A stretch of DNA of 64,000 bases from an uncultured Lachnospiraceae bacterium (GCA_910584585.1 CAJUBP010000021.1:1-64000), one strand, 5' to 3'. Positions 9,688 to 17,593 are shown, counted from the stretch's first letter. Notes: generated from the sequence alone by a model not told the origin. A program made the numbers and translations.

Positions 9688-9919
9688 CATAGATTCCCAT
9701 TGCAGTGTCAGGAAAACTTTTGGTCTGCTGAAAGGAAAGGCGCATTTTGAGCTGCCTGTGCATTGAAAAAAGTTCAAAACTGTACAAGCGAGGATGCCTA
9801 TGGCGCTGAAAGGTGGGAGCGCCTGCTGGAAAAAGTAGTTGGGTTCAGCGGCACCTTTCATGGAAAAGGAACGAACGGGAAGCGTGTCGTAAGAGGAAAC
9901 GATAGCCAGTAGGAGATGG

Positions 9920-11017
9920 TTAATGAAAGTTCTGTTTGGATTCTAATTCGGCAATGCGGGCTTTCAATTGTGCGTTTTCATCTGCAAATCTAGCATTCTC
10001 ATCCGCAAATCTAGCGTTCTCATCCGCAAACTTGGCATTTTCCGTTGCGTAACGTATAATTTCATCTGCAAATCTAGCGTTCTCATCTGCAAATCTAGCG
10101 TTCTCATCTGCAAATCTAGCGTTCTCATCTGCAAACCTAGCGTTCTCATCTGCATATCTGGAAATCTCATTCTTTAACTCCGCAATCTGCAACCTATATT
10201 TGTCATTGGGAAGTTCAATGGTACCTGGAAAAAATGGCTTCAAATCAATCACGTCTCCTTCCTGTTTATCATAAAAATGGTTTTGTATATGTTCATACAA
10301 GAGTGAGGTCAGGTCCAAAAGCTGGCCGGCGTCGTCCTCTGTGAGATTGCCTGCCCGAAAGTTATTATCTATGCTTTCGATTATATCATGGCGGATTTCA
10401 TCCTGCAAGCGGGAAAATTCTTCGGGAGAAAAGGCCGGGGAAACAGCAGCAAGGCGTTTTGCGGTAGGGGTTGGGTACTGCCGTTCCAGAAGCCTGCGGA
10501 GCCGAAGGGCCTGGAAGGGAATCAAGATGGACATGCCCATTTGATCCAGCTCATTCACAGTATGCTTCAAGTAGACGAAGTTTTTCACCTGATAGTCAAA
10601 GCTGCCCTGACTGCCGAAAGAAATATGTAAGGGTTTCTCTTTGCGGATGTCGTTTTTGCGGTTTAAATAAATAACGGCTGCTTCCGGGAAGCGAAGAGTA
10701 TAGGGATCATCCCGGGAGGCCATGGCGTGGAGAAAACCGTATTCGAAGACCCGGAGGACGATCATCTGGCTTTTGGTCATCTGGGCTTCGAGATGGAAAG
10801 TTTCCTGTTCGGCGATGGTGACGAGGATGTCCAGGGAACGGCGTTTCAGATCTGGTCGGATGAGTTCTTTGTTGGGATAGGAGACGGAGCTGTCTAAAGG
10901 GAAGTTCCGAGAGAAAAGGCCGTTGATGAAGCGGATGACAGCGGGGCTGGAGAGTGTAAGGACACGTTTGAAGATGGTGTCGTAGATTTGCCATGTGGTG
11001 TAGGAATTTGATTTGAT
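9920..11017 (-). CDS. Rpn-like PD-(D/E)XK nuclease family protein, copy 7 (9 heptads)
   Basis: This is the longest copy: 365 residues from the ATC at 11017, with AAAGGAGG 8 bases before it. The catalytic pattern is intact. Nine heptads include four ADENARF in a row, the longest perfect run in the array. The linker near residue 180 differs from the others. Sequence upstream (11030-11160) still resembles the other upstream regions before it diverges. Confidence 0.7.
   Translation of the reverse strand: MKSNSYTTWQIYDTIFKRVLTLSSPAVIRFINGLFSRNFPLDSSVSYPNKELIRPDLKRRSLDILVTIAEQETFHLEAQMTKSQMIVLRVFEYGFLHAMASRDDPYTLRFPEAAVIYLNRKNDIRKEKPLHISFGSQGSFDYQVKNFVYLKHTVNELDQMGMSILIPFQALRLRRLLERQYPTPTAKRLAAVSPAFSPEEFSRLQDEIRHDIIESIDNNFRAGNLTEDDAGQLLDLTSLLYEHIQNHFYDKQEGDVIDLKPFFPGTIELPNDKYRLQIAELKNEISRYADENARFADENARFADENARFADENARFADEIIRYATENAKFADENARFADENARFADENAQLKARIAELESKQNFH
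9965..10153 (-). repeat. 21-bp heptad-coding tandem repeat, 9 units (copy 7)
   Basis: Nine units: ADENARF x4, ADEIIRY, ATENAKF, ADENARF x2, ADENAQL. This is the order of copy 2 with two ADENARF units added at the front. Confidence 0.9.
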
Positions 11018-11420
11018 GGGGAAAACCTCCTTTGTGGAATGAAATGGATTTGCTTTTCGTATGAGGGCCTTAAATGCTTCACAGTTTTTTATATTTGGCA
11101 GTTCCTGTGCAGCGAAGCATAGATCGTCTGCTGTAGTATCAGGAAGCCTTTGAATGTTTGCTTATTTAAGGAAAGAGTTCTGCGAATTGTCTGTGTATTG
11201 AAAAAAGATTTCCAACGGCACAGGTGGAAAGATGTTCATTCAGAATGTATTTTCTGGAAATATTATTCTGTCAATACCAAATATGTAGAGACAACATCAG
11301 ATTTTGTACATAAAAGAATTATAAAGCCAAAATTTAGAATTGTCAATGAAATTTTGCACTGTTTTCTGCAAAATACGGAAAAGTCTGAGAATACCAGAAA
11401 TATCCATGGCAAAAACCTCT

Positions 11421-11448
11421 CTATAGAGTAGAATAATCTATTCTATAG
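11421..11448. promoter_or_regulatory. 28-bp palindrome, candidate operator
   Basis: CTATAGAGTAGAAT followed by AATCTATTCTATAG is close to a perfect inverted repeat. It ends three bases before the -35 box of the BIG2 protein gene, a usual place for a regulator site. The rest of 11018-11420 holds the divergent upstream region of copy 7 and no gene I can support. Confidence 0.5.
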
Positions 11449-11450
11449 AA

Positions 11451-11479
11451 TTGACAAACTTGAAAAAAAGTGGTATGTT
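11451..11479 (+). promoter_or_regulatory. Sigma-A type promoter for the BIG2 protein gene
   Basis: TTGACA at 11451-11456, a 17-base spacer and TATGTT at 11474-11479. The start codon follows at 11540. Confidence 0.7.
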
Positions 11480-11539
11480 AATAGACAAGACAGAAAACGA
11501 AGGATGTCTGAAAAACAATATTTTAAAGGAGGATTTGTA

Positions 11540-12985
11540 ATGACAGAATTACAGGTGAAAACCAAAAAAGGAAGCTTGAAAAAGTTCCTTGCAATGTTTC
11601 TGGCTTTCTGTGTATGTGCAACCACTGTCTTTGTAGATGGAGCATTTGCGCAGGCAGCAGAAGAAGATGAGAAAGCAATTGAGCTTTCACAGGCTGAACT
11701 TACAGTAGAAGCTGGAGGAGAGGCAAAAACAGTAACGGCAAAATTTGATGCATCAAAAAGTGATGGAGATATTGTATCCCCTGACAAAGCAATGGTTTCA
11801 GCTGATGAAGCAATTGTGACAGAGGATAATGCTCAAGTTACTTACAAAAAAGGTTGGAATATAGCAGAAGTGGATGGACTTACCATTGACACTACACCAG
11901 GTAATGCTACAACGGCAGATGAAGGAAAAGAAGTTTTGGATATCAAAGTTGCTGCGAAAGAAAGTACAGCAGCCGGAGACAAGACTGTTGAGGTTAAATA
12001 TGTAAGGATTGAAGCTGGGAAAGTTTATGTAAGTTCTACAAAGTTGGGTGTAGTAGTGGAGGAAAAAGAAGATCCGAACCCGAATCCAAACCCGAATCCA
12101 AACCCGAACCCGAACCCGAATCCAAACCCGAACCCGAACCCGAATCCGAATCCAAACCCGAACCCGAATCCAAACCCGAACCCGAATCCAAACCCGGGCG
12201 GAAGTACAACAACACCTCCAACAACTACACCTACAGTCAAAGACGTAGCAGTTACGGGAATTACATTGAATGCTAAGACTATCAATCTGAAAACAGGCGC
12301 AAAATTCAATGCAAAAGCAGTAGTGGCTCCTGCAAATGCTACAAATCAGAAAGTAACATGGACTTCTAATAAGAAGAACATCGCTACTGTAAACGGCAGT
12401 GGTGTAATTAGCGCAAAGAAGAAGACTGGAAAAGCAACTATTACAGCTAAAGCAGGAACTAAATCTGCAAAGATAACTGTAAATGTAGTAAAGAAAGCCA
12501 AGAAAACCAGCAGTGTTAAGTTATCTAAGAGTACAGCAACTGTTAAAGCAGGAAATAAACTTGCATTATCTGCAACTCTTAGCAAAGGCGCAACAAGTAA
12601 AGTAACATGGAACACTTCTGACAAGAAAGTTGCAACTGTAAAAGATGGTATTGTAGTAGCTAAGAAACAGGGTGTAGTAGTTATTACAGCAACTGCAGAT
12701 GGTAAGTCAGCAGACTGCGTAGTTACTGTAACTAATGCAAACGGTAAGAAAGTTACTAAGTTAACAGCTAAAACCAAGAAGATTACTGTAAAAGTAAAAG
12801 CAAAGAAAACAATTAAAGTTACCTTGAAGAAGGGAGACAAAGTAAAATCTTATGTTTCTTCTAATAAGAAGATTGCAACCGTAAGCAAGAAAGGTGTTGT
12901 AACAGGTAAGAAGAAAGGTAAAGCTACTATTGTTGTAACAACCAAGAAAGGTGCAGTGGCAACTATTCCGGTTACAGTAAAATAA
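11540..12985 (+). CDS. Secreted BIG2 (Ig-like) domain protein with (PN)20 linker
   Basis: The protein has 481 residues. ATG 11540 is chosen over an earlier in-frame ATG because AAAGGAGG lies seven bases before it. A basic N-terminus and a hydrophobic stretch (about 14-35, ending FAQAAEE) form a signal peptide. An N-terminal domain of about 140 residues of unknown kind follows, then 20 Pro-Asn pairs, a Thr/Pro segment and three BIG2-like repeats (VTGITLNAKTINLKTG, SSVKLSKSTATVKAG and KVTKLTAKTKKITVK open them). The C-terminal half is very rich in Lys. There is no LPXTG or C-terminal membrane anchor, so it is likely secreted or held to the wall by charge. BIG2 domains are common in adhesins and wall proteins; the ligand is unknown. 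Confidence 0.85.
   Translation: MTELQVKTKKGSLKKFLAMFLAFCVCATTVFVDGAFAQAAEEDEKAIELSQAELTVEAGGEAKTVTAKFDASKSDGDIVSPDKAMVSADEAIVTEDNAQVTYKKGWNIAEVDGLTIDTTPGNATTADEGKEVLDIKVAAKESTAAGDKTVEVKYVRIEAGKVYVSSTKLGVVVEEKEDPNPNPNPNPNPNPNPNPNPNPNPNPNPNPNPNPNPNPNPNPGGSTTTPPTTTPTVKDVAVTGITLNAKTINLKTGAKFNAKAVVAPANATNQKVTWTSNKKNIATVNGSGVISAKKKTGKATITAKAGTKSAKITVNVVKKAKKTSSVKLSKSTATVKAGNKLALSATLSKGATSKVTWNTSDKKVATVKDGIVVAKKQGVVVITATADGKSADCVVTVTNANGKKVTKLTAKTKKITVKVKAKKTIKVTLKKGDKVKSYVSSNKKIATVSKKGVVTGKKKGKATIVVTTKKGAVATIPVTVK
12074..12196 (+). repeat. (Pro-Asn)20 coding hexamer repeat
   Basis: Twenty hexamers of the form CCNAAY code for Pro-Asn. Codon choice varies between CCG/CCA and AAC/AAT, so it is not a pure DNA repeat. 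It should form a stiff, extended spacer between the N-terminal domain and the BIG2 domains. Confidence 0.95.
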
Positions 12986-13028
12986 TAGCCAGTACATAGA
13001 GCATTAAGCTCAAGAAGTATGAATTTAA

Positions 13029-13064
13029 AATAGCATCTGGGCAGGAGACTGTTCAGGTGCTATT
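13029..13064 (+). terminator. Hairpin between BIG2 gene and membrane gene
   Basis: AATAGCATCTG pairs with CAGGTGCTATT. An AT-rich tail follows, but no strong T run, so read-through into the next gene is possible. Confidence 0.5.
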
Positions 13065-13086
13065 ATATATTCAGGAGGAAATAGAA

Positions 13087-14718
13087 ATGAAGCAAAAAAC
13101 AAAACAAAGCAGGAACGTGATGTATGAGATGGAAGCCGCCATAACCGCCCTCTTCGTCATCCTCATGTTAGGATTCTTCCCCCTGTTTTTCCAGGACAGC
13201 TACTTCAACATTGCGGAAGCCAAAATGATGTTTTTCTACTTCTGCGGCGCCGGCCTTACGGTACTGACTCTAATCCTTGCCGGAACCGGATACTTACAGG
13301 AGCGAAAGGCCAGCAAGGCAAGACAGAAAACTGCTGAACATGCAAAGACAAATCTGCAGGAAATTTTGAGGAAGGTTCCCATAGACTCCTGGTTTGCCAT
13401 CGGCCTGGCAGTGACGCTGGTCATCGCCACAGTATGTTCTGTGAACCCCTCCGAGTCCTTTTATGGGACGGACGGAAGACATTTGGGACTTATTATGTTT
13501 GCTCTCTGTATTGCGGCATATGTGATTCTGGGAAAATATCTGCGGCCGGGCATATGGATGGCCTGGATTTTCCTGGCGTCCGGCAGCCTGGTGAGTCTGA
13601 TTTTGATTCTGCAGTTCTGGGGTGTGAATGTGTTTCATATGTGGGATGAGATGATGCCCAACCAGGTGGGGATGTTCGCAAGCACAATTGGAAATGTCAA
13701 TGCCTGCGGCACTTATTTCTGCATGATTCTTCCGGTGGGGATGGTGCTGTATTATCTGTCGGACGGATTGCTTTCCAGAGTTCTTTATGGTATATTTTTG
13801 ACACTGGGATTCTACGGAGCCTATGCAACCAACACAGACGGCTGGATTCTGGGATTGGGCGTGTCTTTTCTTGTGATGCTCTGGTTTTCCCTGAAAAATC
13901 ATGATTATGCCAAGCGGTTTCTGGAAGTGTGCCTGATGTTCTGGGGCGCAAGCCTGGTTTTGAAGCTGACCTTGATTGCAGGCGCAGGGAAAACAGACGC
14001 TTTTATGAAGCAGCTTTTTCTGGGGCTGAAAATACAGAATTTTATGATAAGTGGGAAGGTATTGCTGGCGGAGGGAATTCTTCTAGGGCTGCTGCTGATT
14101 CTGGTGATTGCGGCGGAAAAGAAGAAATGGGAGGTTCCCTATCGGAAAATCCGGAACGTATTTTTTATTCTGGCAGCTGTGGCCTTTGGATTTGCCGTCG
14201 GGGCAGTTCTGGCGGCGAATCTGTCGGGGGAGAAACAGTGGGAAGGCGCGCTGCAGTGGATGAACCGGCTGAAGCTGCAGGATAATTTCGGAAGCGGCCG
14301 GGGCGTGATTTGGAAGCAGACCTGGACGGCATGGAAGAAGCTGCCGGCGGGAAGAAAAATTTTCGGATATGGGCTGAATACCTTTCATTTGTTTCTGTAT
14401 GAATATCAGGGAGCGGAACTGGCCAATTACGGCGGGCGCATTGTAGATCCTCACAATGAATTGCTGCAGTTTCTGTCCATTACGGGGATTTTCGGGGCGG
14501 TCAGCTATTTCGGGCTTTTAATCAGCAGCGCAGTTTCTGCAGGGAGAATGTCCCGCAATTATCCGGTGCTGATGATGGGAACCGTGATGCTGTGCAGTTA
14601 TATGGCCCAAAGCATGGTAAATAATCCCACTGCCTTTCTGACACCGACGCTTTTCCTGTATTTGGGAATATTGAAGAGCCTTAAGAGGCATTATAAGGAA
14701 AAAGAAGCAGAAGGCTGA
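13087..14718 (+). CDS. O-antigen ligase/polymerase-like multi-pass membrane protein
   Basis: The protein has 543 residues from ATG 13087, preceded by AGGAGG. An upstream in-frame ATG (13057) is rejected because the ribosome binding site lies after it. About 10-12 hydrophobic segments span the protein, with a large external loop around residues 380-460 (GRGVIWKQTWTAWKKLPAGRKIFGYG, then DPHNELLQFLSITGIFG). That loop, with its Arg and the HNxxLxxL motif, is typical of the Wzy/WaaL O-antigen ligase superfamily, which joins or moves undecaprenyl-linked glycans. The substrate is unknown. It lies after the BIG2 protein and has a broken paralogue at 7270. Glycan transfer onto a surface polymer or protein is an inference. 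Confidence 0.75.
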   Translation: MKQKTKQSRNVMYEMEAAITALFVILMLGFFPLFFQDSYFNIAEAKMMFFYFCGAGLTVLTLILAGTGYLQERKASKARQKTAEHAKTNLQEILRKVPIDSWFAIGLAVTLVIATVCSVNPSESFYGTDGRHLGLIMFALCIAAYVILGKYLRPGIWMAWIFLASGSLVSLILILQFWGVNVFHMWDEMMPNQVGMFASTIGNVNACGTYFCMILPVGMVLYYLSDGLLSRVLYGIFLTLGFYGAYATNTDGWILGLGVSFLVMLWFSLKNHDYAKRFLEVCLMFWGASLVLKLTLIAGAGKTDAFMKQLFLGLKIQNFMISGKVLLAEGILLGLLLILVIAAEKKKWEVPYRKIRNVFFILAAVAFGFAVGAVLAANLSGEKQWEGALQWMNRLKLQDNFGSGRGVIWKQTWTAWKKLPAGRKIFGYGLNTFHLFLYEYQGAELANYGGRIVDPHNELLQFLSITGIFGAVSYFGLLISSAVSAGRMSRNYPVLMMGTVMLCSYMAQSMVNNPTAFLTPTLFLYLGILKSLKRHYKEKEAEG

Positions 14719-14823
14719 TATACGGAAAAGTTTTCAGAGACATTATAGGGAAAAAGAAGCAGAAGGCTGATATATAGGAGAGTTTAAGGGACATTATAAA
14801 GAAAGAGAAGTAGAAGGCTGATA
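14685..14823 (+). repeat. Triplicated 3' end of the membrane gene
   Basis: The last ~34 bases of the gene (CATTATAAGGAAAAAGAAGC... to TGA) recur at about 14739-14770 and 14792-14822, separated by diverged spacers of about 20 bases. Only the first copy is in the gene. It is a small tandem duplication around the stop codon. Confidence 0.7.
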
Positions 14824-14859
14824 GCATCCTGGGAACTTTGGCTGAGAGGAGGAAATCAG

Positions 14860-16143
14860 GTGGGTGAACTGGAAAAGAAAATGCTTCCGATCGGAATTGA
14901 AAACTTCTTAGAAATCCGTAAGGAAAATTATTATTATGTGGATAAGACGTCCATGATTCGGGATTTCCTGTTAAGACGGGGCAAAGTAAATCTTTTTACC
15001 CGCCCCCGCAGATTCGGGAAATCTCTGAATATGGGAATGTTCAAATGCTTTTTCCAGGCAGAGGGCGATAAGACAATATTTGATGGATTGGATATCTCAG
15101 AGGAAACAGCTTTACGCGAAAAATATATGGGTAAATTTTCTGTGGTGTCCCTTAGCCTGAAAAGTGTAAACGGGGCAGATTATGAGACGGCCCGGTCTTT
15201 GCTGTGTACTGTTATCGGCAATGAGGCATTAAGATTTTATGACTTGCTGGAAAGTGATAAGCTCACGAAGGAAGAAAAGGAAATATACAGGCAGCTGATT
15301 ACAGTCGACCCAGGCGGGCAAAGTGTATTTCAGATGTCGGACGCGGCGCTAATGGGAAGTCTGCAGACTTTGTCCCGGCTTCTGGAGAGGCATTTTGGCA
15401 GAAAAACCATAATTCTGATTGATGAATATGATGTTCCTTTGGCGAAAGCAAATGAGCAGGGGTATTACGATCAAATGATTCTTTTGATCCGGAATATTTT
15501 GGATCAGGCATTAAAAACAAATGACAGTTTGTATTTTGCCATTTTGACAGGATGTCTGCGGGTGTCGAAGGAAAGCATTTTTACAGGATTGAATAATTTA
15601 AAAATTTTTTCTATTACAGATCAGGAATTTGATTCCTGTTTTGGCTTTTTGGATGATGAAGTCAGGGAAATGTTGGATTATTATGAACTGGATGGAAGTT
15701 ATGACAGGATCAAAGCGTGGTATGACGGATACTGCTTTGGAGACGCCAGTATTTATTGTCCCTGGGACGTCCTGAACTATGTGGATAAGCTTCGGGTCAG
15801 GCCGAACCTTTTGCCCCAGAATTACTGGGCGAATACCAGTGGAAATGACGCAGTGAGAAGGCTTTTGAAGAAAGCGTCTTTTCAGACAAGAGATGAGATT
15901 GAGCGTTTGATCGCCGGCGAAACGGTAAACAAGGAAATAAAAGAAGAATTGACGTATCGGGAATTATATGATGATTCGGAGAACGTGTGGAGTCTTCTTT
16001 TTGCGTCCGGATATTTGACGCAGCGGGGAGAACAGCCGGGCGGTTTGCGTGTATTGGCAATTCCCAACAAGGAGATTCACAGCATTTTTATGACTCAGAT
16101 TAGGGAGTGGATGCAGGATAGGGCTAGAGAGAATCAAGAATAG
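14860..16143 (+). CDS. AAA-ATPase-like protein, nuclease domain missing
   Basis: The protein has 427 residues from GTG 14860, seven bases after AGAGGAGG. It opens with LPIGIENFLEIRKENYYYVDKT and has a Walker A-like RPRRFGKS (about residue 50) and Walker B ILIDEYDVPL. These are hallmarks of the AAA-ATPase_like family found in many gut Clostridia and Bacteroidetes. Members usually have 500-560 residues and end in a PD-(D/E)XK nuclease domain. This one stops after MTQIREWMQDRARENQE, just where that domain would begin. It may be a truncated remnant or an ATPase-only form. The family is suspected to act on DNA, but its biological role is not established. Confidence 0.75.
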   Translation: MGELEKKMLPIGIENFLEIRKENYYYVDKTSMIRDFLLRRGKVNLFTRPRRFGKSLNMGMFKCFFQAEGDKTIFDGLDISEETALREKYMGKFSVVSLSLKSVNGADYETARSLLCTVIGNEALRFYDLLESDKLTKEEKEIYRQLITVDPGGQSVFQMSDAALMGSLQTLSRLLERHFGRKTIILIDEYDVPLAKANEQGYYDQMILLIRNILDQALKTNDSLYFAILTGCLRVSKESIFTGLNNLKIFSITDQEFDSCFGFLDDEVREMLDYYELDGSYDRIKAWYDGYCFGDASIYCPWDVLNYVDKLRVRPNLLPQNYWANTSGNDAVRRLLKKASFQTRDEIERLIAGETVNKEIKEELTYRELYDDSENVWSLLFASGYLTQRGEQPGGLRVLAIPNKEIHSIFMTQIREWMQDRARENQE

Positions 16144-16172
16144 AGAAGAGTTTTTGAAAGGATACAAGTAAC

Positions 16173-16952
16173 ATGCCGGAAAGTAAAATGACATTAAACC
16201 TGGCCATTTCAGTAGGCGAGGTATTATTAAAGAACGGCGGAGAGATCTACCGTGTCCAGGAGACGGTAAGCCGCATCCTGGAGGCCTATGGGATCGAGGA
16301 TTACCATGTATTTGTCATCACCAACGGAATCTTTGCCACGGTTTATGAACAGCGGGAGGACGCCGGCAGCATGGTGCGCTATGTGCCGATCGGTGAGGTG
16401 AATTTGAAACGAGTGGCGGAAATCAATCAGTTGTCCCGGGAGATCTGCGAAAAGAAATACAGTGTGACAGAGGCTTTTGAGCAGCTGGAGCAGTGCCGGA
16501 ATTCTTTCAGCGAGGGAAATCTGGCAATGATTTTTGCCTGCGGCGTGGGCAGCGCGGGATTTTGCTATCTGCTGGGAGGCCGTCCTTATGACAGTATGGT
16601 ATCATTTTTTCTGGGCGTGTTTCTGGAGATTTTTCTGATTCTTGCGGCAAAATACCGTGCTTCCAGATTTATTATGAATATTTTGGGAAGCGCGCTGGTG
16701 ACGGCGGGGAGTCTGCTGCTGTTTGCAGCCGGGGCGGGAATATTGTCAGATAAGGTAATTATCGGCGGGATTATTCCCCTGGTGCCGGGAGTGGCGCTGA
16801 CTACAGCCATCCGGGATTTATTTAACGGGGATTATCTGTCAGGAAGCATACGGATGATTGACGCGCTGTTGACCGGCATGTGTATTGCCATAGGGGTAGG
16901 CGGGGTAATCAAGATATTTCAGCTGTTGGGAGGAGGTGCGTTTTTGCTATGA
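16173..16952 (+). CDS. ThrE-type threonine/serine exporter, large subunit (DUF1212)
   Basis: The protein has 259 residues. The soluble N-terminal part (about 1-110: GEVLLKNGGEIYRVQETV, then a VFVITNGIFATV segment) followed by about five membrane helices is the standard layout of the DUF1212/ThrE family. In Clostridia the exporter is often split into two proteins, and the next gene overlaps by four bases (ATGA), so the two are probably translated together. Family members export threonine and serine; in this window a threonine aldolase gene lies about 6 kb away, which may only be coincidence. Confidence 0.85.
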   Translation: MPESKMTLNLAISVGEVLLKNGGEIYRVQETVSRILEAYGIEDYHVFVITNGIFATVYEQREDAGSMVRYVPIGEVNLKRVAEINQLSREICEKKYSVTEAFEQLEQCRNSFSEGNLAMIFACGVGSAGFCYLLGGRPYDSMVSFFLGVFLEIFLILAAKYRASRFIMNILGSALVTAGSLLLFAAGAGILSDKVIIGGIIPLVPGVALTTAIRDLFNGDYLSGSIRMIDALLTGMCIAIGVGGVIKIFQLLGGGAFLL

Positions 16953-17413
16953 TGGATCAAATTCTGGTGTCTATGGCCGCTACCATTGCGTTTGCGGTGC
17001 TGTTTCATGTGCCTCGTTCCGAATATTTGCTGTGCGGAATCAATGGGGCCATCGGCTGGATGGTATATCTGTTCTGCGTCTCAAAGGGTTCCGGAACGGC
17101 TCTGGCCTCCGTCTGGGCAGCGCTGGTGCTTACCCTGATTGCCAGAATTCTGTCGGCGGTTCGGAAAATGCCCAGTACAGTGTTTTTGATTACGGGGATT
17201 TTTACGCTGGTGCCGGGAGCGGGGATTTATTATACGTCTTATTATCTGATTATGAATGATTTGGAGCAATGCGCGGCAAAAGGAATGGAGACTTTTAAGA
17301 TTGCGGGGGCCATTGTGCTTGGGATTATTTTCGGGCTGATGCTTCCGCAGAGCTGGTTTAACCGGCTGGGGCGGGCGTGCAGTAAAAGACGGTCAGCAAA
17401 TGAAAAAATATAA
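16949..17413 (+). CDS. ThrE-type exporter, small subunit (DUF3815)
   Basis: The protein has 154 residues from ATG 16949, which overlaps the stop codon of the large subunit. Four to five hydrophobic helices and the pattern FLITGIFTLVPGAGIYYTSYYL match the C-terminal half of full-length ThrE proteins (repeat of the PLVPGVALTTAIRDLFNGD motif of the partner). It completes the membrane part of the exporter. Confidence 0.85.
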   Translation: MMDQILVSMAATIAFAVLFHVPRSEYLLCGINGAIGWMVYLFCVSKGSGTALASVWAALVLTLIARILSAVRKMPSTVFLITGIFTLVPGAGIYYTSYYLIMNDLEQCAAKGMETFKIAGAIVLGIIFGLMLPQSWFNRLGRACSKRRSANEKI

Positions 17414-17480
17414 AGGATGACAAAAAATCAAAACTTATTTCAAAAAAATAAATGGCAATATCCAGAATCTGGCATCACTC

Positions 17481-17526
17481 AATAAGGAACTGTCAAGAAA
17501 TAACTGGTTCTTGACAGTTCCTTATT
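17481..17526. repeat. Dispersed palindromic element, compact hairpin form (site 1)
   Basis: AATAAGGAACTGTCAAGAA and TTCTTGACAGTTCCTTATT are perfect inverted arms of 19 bases around 8 bases. The element sits between the exporter and the convergent glucosidase, so it can serve as a terminator for both strands. The same core recurs at five other gene ends in this window. Confidence 0.85.
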
Positions 17527-17536
17527 AATTTGCCAA

Positions 17537-17593
17537 CCGCTATTTCTGTATTAGTACAGCCGCTATTTCTGTATTAGTACAGCCGTTATTTCT
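17537..17593. repeat. 23-bp tandem direct repeat at the 3' end of the glucosidase gene
   Basis: CCGCTATTTCTGTATTAGT plus ACAG occurs twice (17537-17559, 17560-17582). A third partial unit (CCGTTATTTCT) contains the glucosidase stop codon. Confidence 0.8.

Noticed and set aside
326..10153. CRISPR array
   Set aside because: The 21-bp units are directly adjacent with no spacers, and they code for heptads in frame.
11150..11431. 93-residue plus-strand frame before the BIG2 gene
   Set aside because: No ribosome binding site, composition of intergenic DNA, and it overlaps the palindrome and the old array upstream region.
12025..12309. Minus-strand frame rich in Phe-Gly repeats
   Set aside because: It is the exact antisense of the (PN)20 coding repeat.
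17537..17593. Attachment site of an integrated element
   Set aside because: The direct repeats are adjacent and no integrase, tRNA or element body is present.
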